From positions 19,854,464 through 19,918,463 of the forward strand of contig NC_054746.1 in assembly GCF_018143015.1 (NCBI RefSeq): a stretch of 64,000 bases of DNA. Reading direction: 5' to 3'. Shown one piece after another: positions 48,941 through 60,491 of this stretch. The number at the start of each line of letters is the position of its first letter. Positions within the stretch are counted from its first letter, which is position 1. The stretch comes from Lytechinus variegatus (taxonomy: Eukaryota > Echinodermata > Echinoidea > Temnopleuroida > Toxopneustidae). The notes under the pieces were generated by a model that ran no database searches, had not been told where the DNA came from, and saw only the letters and a program-made list of their open reading frames with translations. Both the position numbers and the translations under genes were made by a program.

Positions 48941-51900
48941 ATTGGACTAAAAATTAGATTATTCTATGATAGCAGGAGAACTTCGTTACTCCATAGATCT
49001 GACCTTGCCAATAATTTGAGATGTTAACATGAATGGTTTTCGCCAAATAATATGATTCGATTTATCATATATAATATGCAGTATAGATGATAATTTAAAC
49101 AATAGTTCATAGTTCACCTAGTTGAATCCAAACTGAGCATTGTATGCAAATTCAATCGCCTTTAGATATATCTACTCTTTATATTCCTATTTCCACATCC
49201 ATGTATGTACTATACAGCATTTTTCTTTAAAAAATACCCCTCAAATTTTGGATTCTCCGACTAGTCATTCTTGACATATCCACGAGCCGATTGTCCGTTC
49301 TCTCAATAAATTTTGACCGTTAGATCGTTAAAAAAAGACCTTTGAACGTCAATTTCGAAGATTCAACCACAAATAAACAAGATGTCAGATACTATGTTTG
49401 AATAAAACACTCCATCATGTTTGAATGACCACATGCAATATAAATCGCACTTACTGCAGGCCTAACGGTAAAGTGCCACTTGGTCTCCATCCACTTTATC
49501 TAATTTCCATTTGGTCTAATCCCATATTCCGTCTATACAACCAGTTCATCTACTTGGTCTAACGCCAATTACCTCCCTTTCACGGGATAAGCCCGCCAGT
49601 CATAAGGACCATAAGGCATAATACTTACTGGTCATAAGGACCGCTAGTCATAACGTGTAAACCCCCTTTCACACGGTAAAAAATTGTCATTTGAATGAGG
49701 ATTCAAGTGAGAAATACGGCTGATGACGAATTTGACGAAGTGTGAAACCAAACTAGAACATGATTATAGAATCACGAACGCTAATCACAGTCATGATTGC
49801 AATAGCAATCATTATTACACTGATCATAATGATGATTCAAGATTTACGTGTAAAAAAGACCCTTAGTCTATGATTAATTGATCATAATTATCAAGCCTAA
49901 TCGCCCATGATGGCTGTCTTCTGCATTCATCTAAATTATTATTTTTAATAATTATGTGTTGTTATCTTGAATAAATTGAATTGAAATTGAATACCTCTGA
50001 ATATATATATCTCTGATGTGAATGCAGAAATAGAATCAAATCAAATCGAAAATTCAAAAGTGATTAGATAAATCGTTATTTATTAATCAAATTTTTAAGT
50101 GTAAAGAGCTATTACAGACAAGCCACGGTCGGAGAGGGGATTGATGAACTTTACATGTAAATCATTTACTTTGCAGTCATGTAAGGCAAACTGTAAGCAG
50201 TACGTAATCACTTTTATTCACATCCTTAATCGATTAAGAGAAAATTTGAAAAATGTAAAATCAAACACGAGGCAATTTAGACTAACAACATGTATATTAA
50301 TAGCATTGGCATGATTTGATATGATAAACCAAATTGAATTAGAATGTGTCCAGAAGCCGGTGGATATCTTCTGAGCCAATCAATGTGTAAACGGTGAACA
50401 TTTTATTGAAAGAAAAACATTGTGAGAAAGACAGGCGATTTAGCAAAAAAAAATAATTCTTGGTTAAATGAATGTATCAACAATTATAATTTTCATATTC
50501 TGATTTTTTTTCTTACAATAAAATATAAATTATAAAGAAAGTGACGCAAATACAATTTTCCCTAAAAAAAACATTTTTTTTCGGGGGGGGGGGGACTCAG
50601 CAGTCTAAAATCCCTCCAAGTACACTAACGCATATCGAGAGTGATCAAATTCTATATTTTCGTATTTCAAAAAGATATTTGCAAGATTTTAATCTTATTA
50701 ACGTCTGTTGAATATCGAAATTCGAAAATATCACAATGCATCTTTTTGTTTGGGGGTGGGTTTTCCAATTCATTCTAGATATTAAAGTGAGCTTGTTTGA
50801 ACCTGAAACAAAATTACGCTTTATCATATAAAGGTGGGTTTTTCTGATACCCTAATTCTTTAAACAATGGAACTACATTGAGAACCGTCTGCAATCTTAA
50901 ATCAAGTGATAAATTAGGAGGTAAAAAGTTCACATCGGAAAGATATATGATAAAGCAGAACAATGTCTTGGGTGTATGTTTTGTTTGTATGATGTTGAAA
51001 CAATGTTAAACAAATACCACCACCAGCTGTTCTCTCTTTTAGTCCGTCTTGTAGGCAACAGCTCATTCTTATATTGCGAATGGACGAATACGGTTTAGGA
51101 GCCATGCAAAGAAATAAAATTTTCCCCACCCTTCTTTTTAATCAAATTTGACTTGCATGAAAGTTGCTTTAATCCTTGATGTATCATGACTTAACTAAAA
51201 TATATGATTTTATGATAATTAACATTAAATTGACACGATTCTATTTGAACTTATTTATATTTTGTACACTTTGTTTACTATCAGTAAAGCTACTGAATCA
51301 TATTTTGAATGTATGCTATGTAATTATGTAATATAATTTTCTTTGAAAATGAATAAATTCGAAATTGATTTTTAATTTGGATTTCCCAAAATCTTAGAAA
51401 TGAAATAAAATTTAGTTTTCTGTATACCTCAAATCATAGTATATCTGAATAACATTTAAATAGAAAATTGGGTGAGCGGGGTGGGAAAATTGATTGATAT
51501 ATCAATAACTAATAAGTATCGTGTTAGTGTTCGAGATTTGCATTGACCCACACCATGTAGCTTGTGTTTAAAGTTTTGAAACAATGGTTATACACCAGCT
51601 GATTTTACAATTTATCTCGATTATTTCCTCTCCTAGTTCATTTATCGTGTAGAGGGGAAACTGTGGCAAAAGTACAGAGGTGGAATTCCACCTAACGCAA
51701 TTAAAGGTTTTAACCTTTCAAGTGAAAGGTTTTTTTTTTGAGAGAGAGATTAAAGTCCAAATTTGGCAATTAGAAAAAAAAATAGCGGCGACGCCCGAAT
51801 TGCAAGATAAAACACAAATTGGTAAAATGTGTGCAATGGACTAAGTTTTCCTCGAAGTTTGATAGAGTCTATCTAAAAGGGATAGATTTTGTTTGAAAAA

Positions 51901-52369
51901 TGACAAAGAGCTCCCCACTCCCCTTCCCCATTGAAAAATTACATCGGGTATGAAATGTTGAGAAGACAAAGTGAAATTAATTTGTCCAAATTCTTAATTA
52001 AGATAAATCAACTTGACCAACAAGTTGCCCCCTCGAGGAAAAGGGAAAAACTGAAATGCTCTTCTTTTTTGCGGACTACGTTCACATTTGAACGATCCCC
52101 TATTTAAATATATTCCAACTGTTTGATTGCTATAAAGTTTTTCCAAAAGGGAATTTGGCGAGGTTTCTTTGGAAATTCCCTCTTTCACGTTTAATCAGTT
52201 TGATTCAATTGTATAGTGTTATATTCGTTACATTTTTTGTTTGATCGGCTGGACACAAGGTTGCCTATTCCATGGACCTATATATGCCTATCCAAACCTT
52301 TAAAATGGCATGTAGTTAGCAAAAGAAAGACGGACACTTAGGATATGGTGTACAATCTCTGAAAGTTAA
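48941..52369. other. intergenic with minor repeats, no gene seen
   Basis: Holds degenerate ACTTGGTCTAA / GGTCATAAGGACC words at about 49478-49650 and a possible small inverted-repeat element at 49670-49862. It also has a LINE-like tail word GAATAAATTGAATTGAAATTG near 49969 and a G run at 50585. No exon supported. Confidence 0.5.
49670..49862. mobile_element. possible small inverted-repeat element
   Basis: Left end CCCTTTCACACGGTAAA and reversed right end GGGTCTTTTTTACACGTAAA are loosely similar. The interior is rich in GATTCA/AATCAT dyads. The ends match only in part, so this is tentative. Confidence 0.35.
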
Positions 52370-52373
52370 TTAA

Positions 52374-52727
52374 AGGGGAATGAAACCTTTGCAACAAGTA
52401 GGCTTGTGTCGAAACAGAAAAATCAAAGAATAAGAACAAAGAAAGTTTGAGAAATATCAGACAAAATTATAATGAGAAAGTTATGAGCATTTGAATATTG
52501 CAATCACTAATGCCATGGACATCCTCCCATTGGCAATGCGACAAGGATGTGTGATGTCACATGACTTGTGAACAACTTTCCCTTTGATGGACTATACAAT
52601 ACCCCAAAAAATGTATCTTTTTGCTTTTTCTTATGGTGATACAAACTCTTTATCCATGATTTATTCTTTAAAAATCTGTATTTCAGTTTTCACACAAGCT
52701 ATCTTGTTCCAAAGGTTTCATTCTCCT
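52374..52727. mobile_element. 354-bp TTAA-flanked MITE
   Basis: Ends read AGGGGAATGAAACCTTTG and, reversed, AGGAGAATGAAACCTTTG, with TTAA immediately outside both (52370-52373 and 52728-52731). TTAA duplication is typical of piggyBac-type elements, so a non-autonomous piggyBac relative is the best guess. No transposase. The reading frame starting at 52584 lies wholly in the element and its flank and is not a gene. Confidence 0.78.
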
Positions 52728-52731
52728 TTAA

Positions 52732-55700
52732 CCGTTGAAGCGAGTGCGCACAAAATAATTGAAATTAATTATTTCGAGCATTGGGTTCAAAACAGGACTG
52801 GCTATTACTGAAACCAATGGCGTATCTTGAAAATACTACGTTTTGTTTTAACTGTCCTTCTATTGCGCCCTATCCTTCACTTATCGAACCGACAACATTA
52901 ATTTGAAAAATAGTTTCCACCATTTTTACCAAAGTTTCCGATTAAGCATCACATTTTTTGGCACATAATCAATTCTATAATCTAATGAGCAATGTTCCAT
53001 TGTCATACACAACTATTTAATTCGACGAGTGGTGGTACACAATCTGAAAGCTTAATGCAGTACTTTTTAGCAATGACAAAAAACATATTTGTTAATCAGA
53101 CAATGGCACAATAATTTTCTATCTATAAAAGGATTCTTATATAGGCCTACCTTAAAAATCTTAATCTAAATTAACATTTGACATACTTATGTCAGTTTGA
53201 CGAGACAACTTAATTTCTTCAAAATATATTGCAGAGCAGTATTTATGATGTTCAGATTTAACCTCATGAAATATCTATCAAAACTGATAATTTAGTTAAA
53301 ATAGAATCATCATTTTATAATTATGGCGATTTGATATATAATTTGATTATTCTTAGCTTGTTTTTGGTGCACAAACTATTATTTCATCACGGAAATGTTC
53401 CACCTTAATATACTCTATTAACATGAAAACATAGTTTGTTGTTCTCAATTTTTATGAAAATTTGTTGCCTGAAAGTCTTTTTTGTTGACAGCAAATCAAA
53501 GTAGCTCGTGGTGTGAAAGTAATTTTCTTTCCCAAGTTTGTTTGGTGCGCGCGCATTTTCCCGTTGTCTGGCCTTCAGTCGTCTGCAGACAATGACCATA
53601 ACACCTATTCCCGCCAATCCCCAAATATGTACTTTATTCCACCTTTTTGACAGTCTGAGCAGACAGACTTCAAAACTTGATATGATGATTACCTTTAAAA
53701 AAAAGGGGGGGGGGGTAAACACACACTGACTAAGAATGCTTTTCATTTCTGTATGTTTTATTCGTTGTTACCTCATTTTTATTATTATCCTTCAAAATGT
53801 AGAAGAGCACAGCTTACATGGGCAAGCACTGGCGTACAGATTGGGGTTCTTGTTGGCTCGAAACCCGAATTTTCGTAACCGAGAAAAACATATAAGAAAA
53901 TAAAATGAAGGAGAAAAGAAAGAAAAATTGAAGAATGAAATGTCAAATATGACAGAATCTACTAGTATTCAAAATTATGTCAAAATCCATCTAACAATTA
54001 GATATTCATTTAAAAAAGGTATATACTGTGAAAAAATTCCCAAATACGCCATGTTGTGCCTTTTCATAATTATTTTGGGGGATTGATATAGGGAAATCAA
54101 TTGGTGCTAAGAGGTATATTTTTTTGTATTTAAGTCTTTATTGAGTTTCAAGAGTCAAAGAAATAATTTGTATGTCCTTTCATTTTTTTACTGATAGTTG
54201 TGAATGGAGAATCTTCTGCTGTGAAAGTAATTTGTTTGTATTTGTTTGTTTGTAATTTGTTTGTATAGTTTGTTTATAATTAGTATTGAAACTAAGTTTA
54301 GGGGCTAGCCTTCTCTACGAGCTTTTGCTTTTCTTGGCAAGTCCCACCGTTCATTTCTACTTTCTTTTCATAGATAAAATTATTGCAACACATTGTAGTT
54401 TTGTTTAATTCATATTCAACATTATTTTGTTACGAAATTTCATTGATTTGTCTGTATTATCGATTATATTGAATATGTGTTGTTACTTTGATTATATTTT
54501 GAAAAAAAAAATGTTGAACGGAAATAAATAAATCTAAATCTATTTTTTTTAGTTTTGTTTCCATCATTGCAATCCTGAGAATAAAACTCATTCGTGATTG
54601 ATTTGAGCTCCCTACAAAAACTCATGCAGGCTTAAGGAGGTTCCCAAAGTAGGCACTAAACCCACATCCTCCCGCACTAGAGGCGGGTGCCCTAAGAAAA
54701 TATTACAGCATAGACATTCGATTTAACTGAAAATGGGTATGTTTTAAATACTTTCTAACAAAACGAGCTGGCTATTTCATCGAAGTATATGAACGAAATA
54801 TTGGGCAAACGTTTTAATCATCATGGCGTTGAAATCGCGAATAAAGCTATTTAAAGAGAATACACCCTGAATTAATCCTCTCAAATTAAAAAACAAAGGA
54901 CAATCAGTCGATTGATATTACAAAGTTATACATGTTTCTCATTGATATAAGATTCAATTAACAAAAGGAGTAATTTTGTCATTTTGAATTGACCCGTATA
55001 GTTTATAAGTGCCTCTTTATATGAAAGATAATGATTCAAATTTGAGTTGATTTGTTTTATTCAGGATGCCGGTAGATGTTCGACCTGAGTCCGAACAAAC
55101 ATGAACGACTGGATTCCATAAACTATACTTTCCCTGCTATTGTCAAACTTCTGTTACGAGTTTCCGTTTGCCGACCTGGGCAATATTTGCATGATATTGC
55201 ACGACATTGACCCGCCTTCTCGAAGACTACCCAAGGACGCACTGCGCATGCGGAAATAGACACTTTTCCACCGGGAAGCTGGGTTTTTTGACCCAGTAAA
55301 CTTTTCACCAATTACCGTTCTCACAGTTTATAAACTTTTCCTCTACCAAAGGGGGGGAGGGTATCATATACTTATCGGTCAAATTCATGACAATGGTTAT
55401 TTATTGTTGACTGATAGGCCTAATAGTAGAGGTGATAATGTGTATCCGATCTGAGTGTCGGAGAAGCCATCCCGAGCCATGACTTCTTTTAAATAAATTG
55501 GCACTTTCTTCTTCAAATCGTAGATTTTGCAAGGCAATATCCCCACTGTCTTGGTCGAATTCATTGCGATAGTCAAGATTTGTAGACCTACTGCCTATGT
55601 GTGTGTTTCACATGAAAACTATTTCAGCTGAATTTGTAACGATACTTTGGCCACAAATCTTTGGAGAAAGTTCCCAAGAATTATGAAGGTGTCATGGGTC

Positions 55701-58700
55701 TCCTCATGGCAGAACACGTGATGACTCTACTTTGATATTTTGTTTTCAAGAAGAAAACGTTTTAATAAACATGGACAATTCTCCGACCTTTATTTATTGA
55801 CTTATAAGATACATGAGGTAAACTCATCAATGTCAAGACATCATGTTAAGGGATTACCAAACAACATCAAGGGCTTATTTTTTTTTTTTCATTGATGTAA
55901 ATCGGTTTACACGTATAGGGGAAAGGTCACTACTCAGAGATCTGATATTTTAAATCTGTAAGCAAGAGTACTCTGCATTCTACCTTGTAAACTATCAAAA
56001 ATTGAAAAGAGTAATTAGCCCCTATAATGCCTTAGCATAATCTGCATACAAGGTTGCAATGTATTTACTTCTCTCACATCAGTGCATATAAAAAAGTAGG
56101 TCTATCTATGTTTAAGTGAAGACACGGGCGACCGTTGCCTTTAATTTTAAGAAGTGAAAAAATGAAAAGGAAGGGAAAACGGGGAAGGGACAAAATAGAG
56201 CTCTGGGTATTTGCCGCGGTACTCTACTGCAAGACACGTTATCATCCACATGAATCTCGATTTTCCCCATTTCAACGAAATATGGTCTCACATGGTGTGA
56301 AAAGACATGTTAAATGATAGCTGAGTGTTGCACCAGTGTGTCACATTATGTTACACGTATACATTACATTATTATCTGGGAGTAACATTTTATTAATTAA
56401 CGTTTTATCAGTTTTATGCGATACATCATCTAGTCCCCTCGAATGTTTGGCTCATCGCGCGACTGATGTACACGCTGTTTCATTCAGTCAGTACTACGTG
56501 AAATCATACTGTTATAGATTCAATAGGACTGCAAAACTCGGCTGACACCCATGATCATTATCTTTCAATGAACTTTCATATTTTTTTGGTAGGTATTACA
56601 TATACGCGGTCTTTTGATTGGCCGATTAACAGGCGCACTCCAATAAAAACATCCTATATTTCGGAAACTGTCTTGTGTTCATACAAACCGTAGTAAATGT
56701 TCAGATTTGTTTATTTATCGTTGCTGTAATAGCAGACACATCTTGCCAAGGTCAATATCAAACTAACCAAGATAAAAATCAAAACAGAACAAGCGAGAGG
56801 GTGAGAATAGCACTACGCTGTATAACTTCCTAAATTCTCTGAATTAGTAGGCTATTAGGTCTTATCAAGAAAATATTGACTTCGTCTGTTACCATGGTTA
56901 CGGTTGTGGCTGTGGCTTGGAAATGGATTTCAGTGGTTCAATAAGATCATTTTGCATGCGAGCAGAGATATTTGCACTGCACAAAGTAAAAATAAAGGAC
57001 CAAAGGAGAGATTGAAGAAAACAAGAAAATAAATGGTTTTCCTTCGATGTACGAGACTACTCAGCCCATAACTTTTCGAATTACTAGTATACATGTAAAA
57101 CAAAATAGTTTTTCCAGCAAGTTTATTGAGTGTTTCAGTATTGTTAACGCCTCTTCACGTTACTGCTTGGGGTAATCGCTTGTGGACCCGTCCCTGTATA
57201 GTATTTCTGTCGATTTGCGTTAAGGACGCAAACTTTTTAAAGTCTCTCAAAAACCATTTACAAAGGCTTGTATGTGACGTAATCAATTAACCAAATTCCC
57301 AAAACTGATTTGATAAATAAACCTGCAGCTGACCGCGACGAATTGGAATAAAATCCAACTTAAGGAGTAGAGACAATTGAATGGATTTTGATTATATATT
57401 TTACCATTCGAACAGTGATTCCTGCGAGGGAAAACATTTAATAGATGAATAACCATTTAGTTTATAACACGTGATAAGAAAATATAGAGGTTTCGTAGAC
57501 ATTGGCGAAATGTATTATTATATAACAGAATAATTGATTCATTTAATAAATACCACAAATAAGTGCTGACCAAACGTCCGTAAGTTTATACTTGGGTATA
57601 GAACATGTAGAATGGGTGATTATCTGCATCGGTAAAGAAACGAATTTTGCTTACAGAACAGACGCATGTAACTTCTATAGTGTCGTAGATATTCAATAAA
57701 ATAAAATCTCACGAAAATGAGCGGAGATGATTATGTTACGTTTAACATAATTTTGTTGTTATTAATGAAAATATCAAACGAATTGTATTTAAAGATTATT
57801 CTCGAGAAATCATACTATTTTGTCATCATTGGATAACAAAGGTTATTATGCCCCCACCCAATACCCCGTCCCAAATTCACATTGTCCTCCTTTGCCTCAT
57901 TTTCAACCCACTCATTATGGAAAAATCGTGATTCTTGATCTATGAATTTCTGGAATCGCAGGTGGACAGATATCAGTTGAATAAGAGCAGAAATATAATG
58001 TCGTTATCTTTTCCTTTTTCCGCTATCCTTCTGCACAACGATGACTTTTAACCTTGGGTTTCAAACAAAGCTATCAAGACAATGTTACTTTCGCTCTTTT
58101 ACAATCATTGTCTTACCAAATGAGGCGAAGAACCTCGCATTGCATTCATGGACTGCACGAAGGTAAAATTAGGTCAAAGTTAACAAAGAAAAAAACTTTC
58201 ACTTCTCTAATTTTCTTTTATAATGAAGCTAAGACCCAAATCCATGATTAATATTACAAAACGCACCGTCTTCGGACTTGGTCAAGATATCAAGTCAAAT
58301 GTAACTAGGTTACCCGAGCCATATAAAACAATGATCAAGGAAAGTGAATGAAAATGCATTAACACAAGGAATAAGACAAAGGACAGTCGAAACGGAATTA
58401 CAACATCATAAAAGTGATTTTTAATTCATTTTATATTTTCGAGGGGCAGGGAGTGGAAACCCATTATAAACATATACAAGTGCTTTTCATTCTTTTCTTT
58501 TTTACTGGAAGAAAGCCAAGAACCAGAAATTTGGCGTTACCTGTATACTATCCGGTTGCCCCGGATGTCAATTGGTGATTAGTCTCATTGCGTTTTTCCT
58601 GCTTTTGTGCAAACGCTTCCTTCGATTGACGAGGAATGACCATTGTTTTTTGTCATACAACGTGAGAATATGATGTACTCAATGAGCAGTTGTCAAAACT

Positions 58701-58704
58701 TGAG
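52732..58704. other. 6-kb intergenic stretch, no gene seen
   Basis: AT-rich. A probable non-LTR retrotransposon 3' end, TTGAACGGAAATAAATAAAT, lies near 54514. A CpG-bearing patch at 55150-55320 contains CGCACTGCGCATGCGG but no TATA box or adjacent exon that I can support. Confidence 0.5.
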
Positions 58705-58822
58705 GGAGGCTGAGCCGAAATTGCGGGCTGACCATGCAAAAAATCATAATTTAATTAATTTATACTTCGTATAAGATTAAGTGTTGGGGTGCAGTCCCCC
58801 CCCCCCAATTTGCGGTCCCCGA
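58705..58822 (+). repeat. CTGACCATGCAAAAAAT repeat, copy 2
   Basis: GGGCTGACCATGCAAAAAAT at 58725 is followed by GGGGTGCAGTCCCC and a C run at 58797, the same layout as 16537-16670. Confidence 0.55.
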
Positions 58823-59415
58823 TACGGGTAAGACAATTAAAAGTTGACTGGTCTATATAATGTTTATATGAATATAGTTTCAGATTTTAAATTTCAAAAG
58901 CTTCATATTAAATGCCGCCGAATCATAATCCGTCTTCAAAATCTGAATTCTCCTTTCATTGCTTTACAGGAGACAAAATTTTATGTTAGATTTTTAATGG
59001 CATTGAGACACCTAGTGATGTTAGCATGTATAGCGGCGCCATCAAATTTCTACACCCTAGCGATTTGTCTATGAATTGACTATGTGTCTGACCGATGAAA
59101 ATTGTGTCAAACCAAGATTCTAACACTCCGATAAATCTAGATCGGCTGTGAATGGTGAACAGCCGAATATTAGATGCCCAAAAAAAATTGTTATGGTCAA
59201 CATTCACAACCGATCTTGATTTTTTTAAATACTTGGAATTTAGAGAAGAAATGTGTGATTGTAACCATTTGTGCGGGTGCATTGGACACCGAATATACAC
59301 CAACGTCTTTTTAAGAGTGTATTGTTAGATTTGTGGCGTGAATTGGTTACCTTATGCTGGATAACGGATGCATAAAACTTGTCGCTGTTACCATATGGGA
59401 TTTTACAACTAGTAC

Positions 59416-59564
59416 GCAGACTCTTTAAGAACATGAGAATCTATTAGGAGTCGATGAAAATTTACAAATAGTTGCTTATACAATGCGATTTCGATTCACC
59501 GAAATGACAAGGTTGCTGAAAGAACCGTTGTATTTAGATTCATAATGCTTTAGAAAGCGTCTGC
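59416..59564. mobile_element. short TIR element, family I copy C
   Basis: Starts GCAGACTCTTTAAGAACATG then GAGAATCTATTAG, and ends, reversed, GCAGACGCTTTCTAAAGC then GAATCTAAATAC. It is shorter than the copies at 1341 and 4466. It sits 16 bp from the TAACACC element. Confidence 0.5.
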
Positions 59565-59579
59565 GTAGGGATTGGATAT

Positions 59580-59743
59580 CACTGTAAAAACTCGTGCTAA
59601 AACTAACACCAAAGCACACCCCGAGGTGTTAATACCCTAGAGATACCTATAGGTGTAAAACTAACACCACCAATTTAAACTTAGGTGTAAAATAACTGGT
59701 GTGGTCCTCTATGTACACCGGTTTACACCAGTTTTTGCCGTGT
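59580..59743 (-). mobile_element. MITE-like element, GGTGTTA/TAACACC family, copy 2
   Basis: Inverted relative of 3812-4043. It shares the block GGTCCTCTATGTACACCGG (reverse of CCGGTGTACATAGAGGACC), AAAACTAACACC and CAGTTTTTGCCGTGT. It is shorter than copy 1 and non-coding. A 125-codon frame begins inside it and is rejected. Confidence 0.6.
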
Positions 59744-59759
59744 ATGACGCGGCCACTCG

Positions 59760-59945
59760 TACAAGGCACCAATTCCTTTGGAAATTTAAAGTCCAATCAC
59801 AGTGGAGAACCGAGGAGCTTTTGTCGAATGTTGGTGGACCGGGACAACAGATCGTCCAAAGATGGACCGGAAGAACAATCTGAAATGTTATGTGTCCAGA
59901 GTCACGAGAAACTGCTGTCCCGGTTGACCGACAAAAGCCTTTCAG
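59760..59945. repeat. internal fragment of family I
   Basis: Contains TTGGTGGACCGGGACAACAG and, inverted, CTGCTGTCCCGGTTGACCG. These correspond to the inner arms of the 1341-1612 element, but the outer GCAGACGC ends were not found next to them. Confidence 0.4.
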
Positions 59946-60238
59946 TTATCCACTATACGTTACAGGAATTAATGCTTTGTGTCGAGAGAAACGGAAATTT
60001 GAACATCCAAAAGGGGTTGAAATTTTGTAATCTGTCGACATCACAAAATACAGCATGGATGAACATCAATGTTTGATACTAATCATTTCACACAAATGCA
60101 TCCATCATTTCACACATTCTAATCAAATCATAAGTGTCTATTCATACACATTCATTCTCCACGTTTCATTCGCCTTTTAAAAATTATTTACATTTATAAT
60201 AAATAAGTCTTGTGCGATATGACTTATGCTGAGGGAAA

Positions 60239-60244
60239 TTTATT
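60239..60244 (-). terminator. poly(A) signal of the FAS1 gene
   Basis: AATAAA on the - strand about 250 nt past the stop codon at 60492. It is the nearest downstream candidate seen; use is inferred. Confidence 0.45.
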
Positions 60245-60491
60245 ATTGAAAAAAAAAATCATTTCAAATACAGGCAAGGGATATGAAATATCAGAAACAT
60301 TATTACTGTGATAGTAGCATTAAGCAATCGAATGAGAAAGATAAACATTAGATGTCTGATCTCATTATGTATAATTTTATCATGTATTGTATTCTATACT
60401 TTTGGGTTTGGCTGCATGTCATTACCACGTGATCAACTTACTAAAAATGGTCAATTAAATTGAACTAGTACAAAATTGTCGCCACGAAGTC

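Noticed and set aside
55123-55311. CpG-bearing patch as a promoter or first exon
   Set aside because: No TATA box, no convincing donor site and no downstream exon could be linked to it.
59699-60076. 125-codon frame near the MITE cluster
   Set aside because: It starts inside the TAACACC element and crosses into a family I fragment; no domain or splice site supports it.
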